NCBI GenBank assembly: GCA_963835375.1
Contig: CAWIGB010000038.1
Coordinates: forward strand, 248,001-312,000
DNA: 64,000 bases
Reading direction: 5' to 3'
Origin: Salinisphaera sp963835375
GTDB taxonomy: Bacteria; Pseudomonadota; Gammaproteobacteria; Nevskiales; Salinisphaeraceae
Of the stretch, positions 58,083-64,000 are shown one piece after another; position 1 is the stretch's first letter, and each line of letters starts with the position of its first letter. Under the pieces are notes generated by a model. It did no database searches. It saw only the letters and a program-made list of their open reading frames with translations, and was not told the origin of the DNA. The translations under genes and the position numbers were made by a program.

Positions 58083-58328
58083 ATGAGTACGCACCATCGG
58101 GACCGGATTCTACGTAGCCGCGTGATCGGCTGTTTTGTCTGCCTGACCCGCTTTGACGTCAACGCCATCGATACCTGGTGGGACCTCGATGATCACGGGG
58201 TCGGGCAGACCGCGACCTGTCCGTATTGCGGTCTCGATACGGTCATCGGCGATGCCATGGGTGTGGAAATAACCGACGGCCTGCTCTCGGCGCTGCAGGA
58301 CTATCTGTTCTGGCGGATCGGAAGTTGA
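58083..58328 (+). CDS. Small zinc-ribbon protein
   Basis: This 81-residue protein has two CxxC pairs (Cys17/Cys20 in CFVC and Cys46/Cys49 in CPYCG), which form a treble-clef-like zinc ribbon, with Trp and Asp residues between them and the tail LLSALQDYLFWRIGS. Similar short proteins annotated only as cytoplasmic proteins occur widely in Proteobacteria; their function is unknown. It lies between the WYL gene (divergent) and the plus-strand cluster. Confidence 0.65.
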   Translation: MSTHHRDRILRSRVIGCFVCLTRFDVNAIDTWWDLDDHGVGQTATCPYCGLDTVIGDAMGVEITDGLLSALQDYLFWRIGS

Positions 58329-58443
58329 CGGTGCCGGCCGACGATCCGGTGATCGGTCGCCCGGTCGGCGTGGCCCGATGCGCCGAGCGCGTTTGACACG
58401 CCGCCGTTTTTGTGAAAGCTTAAAAAGGCATCCAGAAGGGTGC

Positions 58444-58512
58444 AGTTTGCAAACGGTTCCCGGGTCTCCCGGTGTGATTGGGTTGCAAACTGACGCGGGG
58501 TTTGCCCCCGCG
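58444..58512. promoter_or_regulatory. Inverted repeats upstream of the accessory operon
   Basis: AGTTTGCAAAC (58444-58454, itself containing the palindrome GTTTGCAAAC) recurs inverted as GGTTGCAAACT (58481-58491), matching at 10 of 11 positions. Directly after it lies a hairpin, CGCGGGG (58494-58500) with CCCCGCG (58506-58512) around a TTTGC loop. No T-run follows. The gap of about 310 bases between 58329 and 58637 holds no gene, so this is probably the control region of the operon that starts at 58638. Confidence 0.4.
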
Positions 58513-58637
58513 TTTCCATCGCCGATTTAAGTGTCAACTTGCAGGGCGATCCACAAATGCTGCTAAAGCGACGGTCTCTCATGTCTCCCCAGATGAGCCC
58601 GTTGGTCATCCACAACTGCGGGGAGACAGGAGTGACC

Positions 58638-60478
58638 ATGAATGTCCCATTACCCATTAGCCCAGACCTCCAGCCCGTCCCATCCGGGTCGTGCGGCACC
58701 GCCGGTGTCGCCAAAGCCCGCCTCGCGCCGCAGCGGTCCGCGGCCCGGACTCAAGCGCGATAACACGGACGGCGCCTTTCTGGTCGGCCATCGCGGCCCG
58801 ACCGCTGTGATCGCCGAGCCCGATCTGCGCTGTCTCGACCTCGTCGACTGTCCGCAGCTGGCCGAACTGGATCTCACCGGTTGCCGACCCGATCTGCATC
58901 TGACCGTCCGCGGCTGCCCCGCGCTGTCGTTGCTCCATCTGCCGGCGGTGCCCGACACCGGCGCCATCGTCCATCTCGATGGCGGCGACGAGCTCCAGGC
59001 GATCCGCATCCGCGGCCACCTGCACGGCCTCGATGCCTGTATCGCCGGGCGGCCGGTCGCCACGCAGCCGCGCCGGGCTCGGCAGGTACTGGTCAACGCC
59101 TGGCTCGGCCCCTGGGCCGAGGGTGAGGCCCTCAAGGACCACGGTCTCGTGGTCCTGTGGGGCGAACTGCCGCGACGCCTGAATCTGGCTGACGAGGCCG
59201 CGACGCGCGACCTGATCGTTTTCGATGCGCCGACGCTGGAATCCGTTGACAGCCGCGATCCCGCTTGGAGGCGGTGAGCGTCACCGATGCGCCGGCGCTG
59301 ACGCGGGTGGATCTGGCCGGCGGCAGCTCGTCGTTTTCGGGCCACCCGCACGCCGGCGTTGTCGCACAGTCGCCGGCCACGGGCGGACCGCGGTGCTGGC
59401 CGCCGGCAGCGGGGCGGCCGGAGGGGTGACCGTGGACGGCGACTGGCAGGCCCTGCGGCTGTCGGAGTCGCCGGTCGACCGAACTTGGCGCCGCATCCCG
59501 GGTCGCCTCGATCGCGCTGATCAATTGTGCCGATCTGCGGTATATCACCCGCGATGAGGACACGGCCATCTCGGTGGTTGGGGCGACCCGGGCCGTGGGG
59601 CTGGGCATCGAGCGCCTGCGGCTGGATGCCAGCGCGCTGCGGCATCTCGCGCGGGCCGCCCGGGCCGGGGATACCGAGGCCGCGACACTGCTCGGCGACT
59701 GGTGCGGTGAAGCGACCCATCCCCGCGGCTGGCTGGACGCCCTCGAGGTGTTTGCCGAACTGGCCCGCAAGGGCTTCGATCCGGGCTGGCTGTGGGGGTT
59801 GCGCTGCGGTCTGCACGCCCGGGCCAACCGCTGGCTCGGCGAAGCCGAAGCAGACCTTTGATCCGGTCGAACTCGCGGTCAACCGCTGGCATTGGGACCT
59901 GCCGGAAGATCTGGCCCAGCGCGGCTGGAGCGCCGATCTGGTCTTGTGGCTGGCCTGCCGGCATCTGCCCTGGGCCGCCGGCTTCGAGCACCTGCTGGAA
60001 CGGACCGGCCGGCCGCGCCATCTGGCGACCATGGCCCGGGTGTGCGTGGATCCGACGCTCGATGCACGCCGGTGCACGGCTCGTCGAGCGACTGTCTGGA
60101 AAAGGCCCTGCGGACCGCGAAGCCCGCGGTCGAGCGATCGCGACGCCACGGCATCAAGCCGACCGAGCCGCCGCCGGCCAAGGACGAACTGTTTTTTGTC
60201 GATACCATTATTTCGAACCGATCTGGCCATTGATCGTGGCCCAGCGCGATCGGGCCCTGTCGGCCGCACTCGGCCACTACATCAGATCGCAGCTGCACCC
60301 CGACACAACAGATTCGTCCGCTGGCGCGGCTGCTGCGGCTCGGCCTGATCGAAGTGCGGCCGACGCTCATGGCAATTGGCCACAGCAGCTGCGCGGAGCC
60401 GGCGAGCGCGACCGCGCCGCCGAGGCGATGGCCGATGCGCTGTCGCCGGCCGCACCAGCCCGGTTCGCGACCGCATGA
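58638..60478 (+). CDS. Large leucine-rich-like protein heading the MoxR/DUF2201 operon (many frameshifts)
   Basis: I do not recognise this protein of about 610 residues. After a short N-terminus (MNVPLPISPDLQPVPSG) comes a stretch with leucine-rich-repeat character: LRCLDLVDCPQLAELDLTGC, then LTVRGCPALSLLHLP, then further L-x-L-x-x-C/N blocks (IALINCADLRYITRDEDTAI). The C-terminal half is helical (SALRHLARAARAGDTEAATL, GWLDALEVFAELARKGFDPG) and ends LRLGLIEVRPTLMAIGHSS-like sequence. GGAG stands 5 bases before ATG 58638. At least seven frame changes are needed (near 58765, 59265, 59400, 59480, 59855, 60075, 60205 and 60305). The ATPase gene follows after 53 bases, so it may supply the substrate-recognition or scaffold part. 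Confidence 0.5.
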
Positions 60479-60531
60479 GCCGCCTCTGAGCGCCACGGAG
60501 GCCGCAACCCAACTGACACGACCGGAGCCTC

Positions 60532-61673
60532 ATGCCCACGACCGAGACCCCGACCGAACCCTGCCGGCCGATGGCGCCACGCTCGCCCAGGCCCGCACGG
60601 TCATAGACCACCACCTGCATAGCCTCTGGCAGCATCCGGAGCTGGCCCGAACAGATTCCGCCGATGATGCTGTGGGGCCCGCCGGGGGTCGGCAAGAGCA
60701 GCCTGATCCGCGATCTGTGTGCGGCCCACGACATCGGCTTCGTCGATATCCGGCTGGCTCAGCGTGAGCCCATCGACCTGCGCGGTCTGCCCGTACCGAA
60801 GGACGACGCATGTCCACTGGCTGCTCTCGTCCGAGTGGCCGCGCGATCCCGACAGCCGCGGCATCATCCTCTTCGACGAGCTGACGGCCGCCGACCGCAG
60901 TCTCCAGGTCGCCGCCTACGAGCTGATCCTGGATCGGCGGCTGGGCGATCTCTACGAAGTGCCTGCCGGCTGGTATATCTGTGCCGCCGGCAACCGCGGC
61001 ACCGACCGGGCCGTGGCGATGAGTCTGTCGAGTGCGCTGGCCAACCGGTTCTGCCATCTGGACCTCATCGCCGATCATGCGGCGTGGAAGCGCTGGGCCG
61101 CCGCCCACGGGGTGCATCCGGACGTCATCGCGTTTCTGGATTTCCGGCCGGAGAGCTTTTTCGACATGTCCGGTGATGTGGAGCGGGGCTGGCCGAGTCC
61201 GCGCACCTGGGAGCGGGTGAGCACCGCCGTGCGCCTGGCCGACGACGCGGGTCTGGATGCCACCTGTCTGCGGCTGCAGATCGCGGGCCTGGTCGGCCGC
61301 GGCGCGGCGACCGAGTTTCTGGCATTCCGCGGCTGGGCCGGTGACATCCCGGATGTGGTGGCCATGCTGCGGGGCGAGGCCCGGATCCGTATCCCGCGGC
61401 GGGCCGATCAGCGCTATGCCCTGTGTGCGGCCATGGTGCACTACCTCTGGCAGGGGGCGGAGGCCGAGCGCGAGCAGTTGATCAGCGGCTTTTTCGATAT
61501 CAGCGAGCGGCTGCCCTCGGATTTTGCCGCGATGGCCATGATCGATGCCCTGACCGGGCCCGACCCGGCCACGACCCGGGCGCGCAACGATCGGCTGCTG
61601 CGGGCATCCGCGATTCGAGGCCTGGACGCGCCAGCACGGCGAAGCATTCGTTGCCCAGCGGGTGGCGGCATGA
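60532..61673 (+). CDS. MoxR-type AAA+ ATPase paired with DUF2201 (several frameshifts)
   Basis: This ATPase of about 380 residues has Walker A in LWGPPGVGKSSLIRDL, Walker B in SRGIILFDELTAADRSLQVA and sensor 1 in WYICAAGNRGTDRAVAM. The C-terminal part (RPESFFDMSGDVERGWPSPR) matches ATPases encoded next to DUF2201 proteins. MoxR ATPases act on vWA-domain partners. GGAG lies 5 bases before ATG 60532. Frame changes occur near 60590, 60650, 60810 and 61610. The end ...FEAWTRQHGEAFVAQRVAA stops at 61671-61673, overlapping the next start (ATGA). It differs clearly from the first MoxR at 7.3-8.3 kb. Confidence 0.8.
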
Positions 61674-62894
61674 GCGCCCGCCGTTGCAATCGCTAGGTCA
61701 CGGCGACGCGGATGCTGCCGAGGAAGCGCGCTCAAGCGCGAGGCCGGTCGGCTCTGGGAAGCTGACCGGGCCCGGCTGATGCTCCGGCATCCGTTCGTGG
61801 CGATGCTGGCCATGCGGCTGGACCTCGTGCCGGTCGTGGACGACCGGCTGAGCACGGCCTGCACTGACGGCGAGCGGGTGTTCGTCGATGCCCGGTTCCT
61901 GCATGGACTGAGCGCGGCCGACCGGGCTTTCGTGCTGGCCCACGAGGTCTGGCACTGCGCCGCACGGCACCTGCTGCGCCGGGGTCCCCGCGAGGCCGAA
62001 CGCTGGAATATCGCGGTGGACCACGAGGTCAACGCGCTGCTGCGCGACGAGGGCCTCGCGCTGCCTGATGACTGTATCTATTTCCCCGAGCGCCACGGGC
62101 AGAATGCCGAAACCGTCTATGCCAGCCCGGACTGCGACGCGGCCCGGGCGATCCGGTCGCGGGCGGCTCGCCGACCAGCACGGACTGCGCCCGGCCGGGC
62201 CCGGGCTAGAGCCGGGCGTGATCGTGCGGGATCCGGACCTCGATGTGTTCGATCCGACCGGCGACTGGGGTCAGTGGCCGGCCCGCGTGGTCGCTGTGGC
62301 CCAGCAGCTCGAGCGGCTGCACGGACAGCTGCCGGCGGGTATGCGGCAATTCGTCGAGAGCTACCGCAAGCCGCAGGTGGACTGGCGGCGTGTGCTCGCC
62401 CGGTTCGTGACCCGGACACTGGGCGACGAGCGCGCCTGGTTGCCGCCCAGCCGTCGCTGGATCCACCGCGGGCTCTATCTGCCGAGCCGGCGGGGCGGCA
62501 ACGGCTCGATCTGACGGTGGCCATCGATACCAGTGCGAGCACGGCGACGTACCTGCCGGTCTTTATGGGTGAACTCATGGGGCTCGCTGCGAGCTTCGGC
62601 CGCTACCGGTTGCGACTGATCTGCTGCGATGTCGAGATCCAGTCCGACTTCGAGTTCCGACGAGACGCGCTGGGATCCGGCCGAACTGGATTTTTCCGGC
62701 GCCGGCGGGACGTCGCTGACGACCGGTATTCCGGCGGCTGGCCCACGAAACGCCGCCGCCCGCGCTGATCTATTTCACGGATGGCTACGGTCCGGCGCCG
62801 CGCAGGCGCCCGCGTATCCCGTGCTCTGGGCACTGACCCCGCCGGGCGGCGCCCGGCGGCCTGGGGCGAATCGCTGTGGCTGGTCGTGCCCTGA
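61670..62894 (+). CDS. DUF2201 protein: metallopeptidase-like plus vWA domain (several frameshifts)
   Basis: This protein of about 405 residues has the N-terminal putative metallopeptidase domain of DUF2201 proteins with an HExxH motif (FVLAHEVWHCAARHLLRRGP), then the region WNIAVDHEVNALLRDEGLAL. A C-terminal vWA-like domain with a DxSxS metal site (LTVAIDTSASTATYLPVFMG) follows, plus IYFTDGYGPAP and the end WGESLWLVVP (TGA at 62892-62894). Frame changes are needed near 61695, 62135, 62505, 62660, 62730, 62810 and 62860. The start overlaps the ATPase stop. It is the natural partner of that ATPase; a real protease activity is unproven. Confidence 0.75.
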
Positions 62895-62953
62895 GGGATG
62901 ACGCCCGGATCCGGCTTCACCCCATTAACCACAAAACTAGGAGATGCCTGCAT

Positions 62954-63422
62954 GTGAAAACGCTTCTGACAAGTCAATCATGTTGACCAGACTTGGCATC
63001 AGTATCAATGTGACGTAGTAGACCAGAAGATCGATACGCTCGAGCCGCTGGAGTGGCGATTCAAGACAGGCCACTGCGGCAACAATCAATCTGTGGGCGG
63101 CGCCGAAGTGCGCTACGTCGATATCGATGTGGCGTAACAGCGATGGGGTGGCCTCGGCTTCGGCATTGATGCCAAGCACTTCAAGGTCGCGCCGCTCAAT
63201 CGGCACGAACTGGTCTCGACCGACGACTACCGCCGCCGGATGCGGGCCGCATTGGCCATTGTCGCGACCAGTTCGACGACGTAGATTCCGAGGTCGGTCT
63301 GGGATCAGGTCGCGCGACTGGACCGACTGCTGATCGTGCCGGTGGACCGGGCCTACCCGCGTACACTCAAGAAGATTTCCCGGCCATTGCTGGTGGCAGA
63401 TCGTGAGGTCGGGCAGTATTGA
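62954..63422 (+). CDS. Hypothetical small protein between DUF2201 and the ADP-ribosylglycohydrolase (frameshifted)
   Basis: I do not recognise this protein of about 150 residues. Joining frames gives a coherent chain: VDQTWHQYQCDVVDQKIDTL, EWRFKTGHCGNNQSVGGAEV, GLGFGIDAKHFKVAPLNRHE, YRRRMRAALA, HCRDQFDDVDSEVGL and VARLDRLLIVPVDRAYPRTL, ending REVGQY with TGA at 63420-63422. AGGAG lies about ten bases before a GTG at 62954. Changes of frame lie near 62972, 63138, 63255 and 63300. It fits tightly between its neighbours (59 and 30 bases), so it belongs to the same operon. It could instead be a decayed gene. Confidence 0.45.
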
Positions 63423-63452
63423 GCCCTGTTTATCAACATCTGGGAGGTTCTC

Positions 63453-64000
63453 ATGATCGGTGCGATCACCGGCGACATCGTCGGCTCGGTCTACGAGTTC
63501 GACAACCATCGCGACAAACGATTTTCCGCTGTTCCGAGAGGATGCGTTTTTTACCGACGACACGGTGCTGAGGGTGGCACTGGCCGAGACGCTGATGCAC
63601 GGCGGCGACTACGGCGAGGCCATGCGGCGCTGGTATCGACGCTATCCGGAGGCCAGCTACGGCGGCATGTTCCGGAAATGGGCCCGAGACCGAAGCACGC
63701 CGGGCCGTATTACAGCTGGGGCAACGGATCGGCCATGCGGGTCAGCCCGATCGGCTATGCCTTCGACGATCTGGATGCGGTCCTGGAAAAAGCAGCGGCC
63801 TCGGCGGCGCCGACCCACGATCATCCGGAGGGCATCAAGGGTGCGCAGGCCGTGGCGGCTGCTATTTGGTGGGCGCGCCAGGGGTGCGACAAGGATACGA
63901 TTCGCCGCGAATGCGAGACACGGTTCGGCTATGACCTGGCGCCGTCACTCGCGGACATTCGCGCGGACTACGACTTCGATGTGTCCTGCCAGGGGACGGT
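63453..64000 (+). CDS. ADP-ribosylglycohydrolase family protein (partial, two frameshifts)
   Basis: The gene begins MIGAITGDIVGSVYEFDNHR behind GGGAGG and runs off the window. Family hallmarks are FFTDDTVLRVALAETL (metal-binding TDDT), WGNGSAMRVSPIGYAFDD, HDHPEGIKGAQAVAAAIWWA and the start of the C-terminal metal motif DVSCQGT at the very end. Relatives such as DraG remove ADP-ribose from proteins or process ADP-ribosyl compounds. Two indels near 63518 (extra base) and 63690 (missing base) break the frame. It is the last visible gene of the accessory operon and suggests that ADP-ribose chemistry is part of its job. Confidence 0.85.
   Translation, partial: MIGAITGDIVGSVYEFDNHRDKRFSAVPRGCVFYRRHGAEGGTGRDADARRRLRRGHAALVSTLSGGQLRRHVPEMGPRPKHAGPYYSWGNGSAMRVSPIGYAFDDLDAVLEKAAASAAPTHDHPEGIKGAQAVAAAIWWARQGCDKDTIRRECETRFGYDLAPSLADIRADYDFDVSCQGT

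Noticed and set aside
58650..60269. 539-residue open frame on the minus strand opposite the leucine-rich-like gene
   Set aside because: Arg/Ser/Pro-rich shadow composition. The plus strand has a strong ribosome site, and although it needs frame joins its pieces have ordinary protein composition and repeat structure.

Overview
This is a 64 kb stretch of GC-rich chromosome from a gammaproteobacterium. The gene orders pepA-holC-valS opposite lptF-lptG, mutL-miaA-hfq-hflX-hflK-hflC-DUF2065-hisZ-purA and thrS-infC-rpmI-rplT-pheS-pheT-ihfA-merR are classic for that class. The base composition, the DUF2065/hisZ arrangement and the overall look suggest a halophilic lineage such as Salinisphaera, but the genus is an inference.

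Layout. 1-3.4 kb: a LysR regulator, glutaryl-CoA dehydrogenase and a quinone reductase-type enzyme. 3.5-8.3 kb (minus strand): a Nudix hydrolase, then a MoxR ATPase / DUF58 / transglutaminase cluster. 8.6-14.2 kb (minus): fxsA, valS, holC, pepA. 14.4-16.6 kb (plus): lptF-lptG of the LPS transporter, convergent with an amidase. 18.4-26.3 kb (plus): pcnB-folK-dgk-panB-panC, pgi, nnr, tsaE. 26.4-29 kb: an N-acetylmuramoyl-L-alanine amidase and a flavoprotein. 29-31 kb (minus): a Fur/PerR-type regulator followed by catalase. 31.4-41.1 kb: mutL through purA. 41.3-44.1 kb: a purine permease and a PAS-GAF-GGDEF protein. 44.3-54.5 kb: tRNA-Asn, uvrB, tRNA-Val, the thrS-to-merR translation operon and tRNA-Pro.

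Right after tRNA-Pro the housekeeping order stops. From 54.7 kb to the end lies accessory DNA. On the minus strand a WYL-domain regulator heads two unrecognised genes, the first clearly poorer in G+C than the core. On the plus strand come a small zinc-ribbon protein and then a compact run: a large leucine-rich-like protein, a MoxR-type AAA+ ATPase, a DUF2201 protein (HExxH metallopeptidase-like domain plus vWA domain), a small unknown protein and an ADP-ribosylglycohydrolase cut by the window edge. Inverted and direct repeats sit in the intergenic spaces around the WYL gene. This region is the best candidate for an undescribed regulated NTPase/ADP-ribose system.

A second theme is quality. More than fifty single-base frameshifts break essential genes (valS, mutL, miaA, hflX, hflK, hflC, hisZ, purA, lptF and others). 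They are of both signs and share no common motif, so they most likely reflect sequencing or assembly indels. I therefore annotate the frameshifted genes as whole genes, spanning the shifts, and give approximate shift positions.
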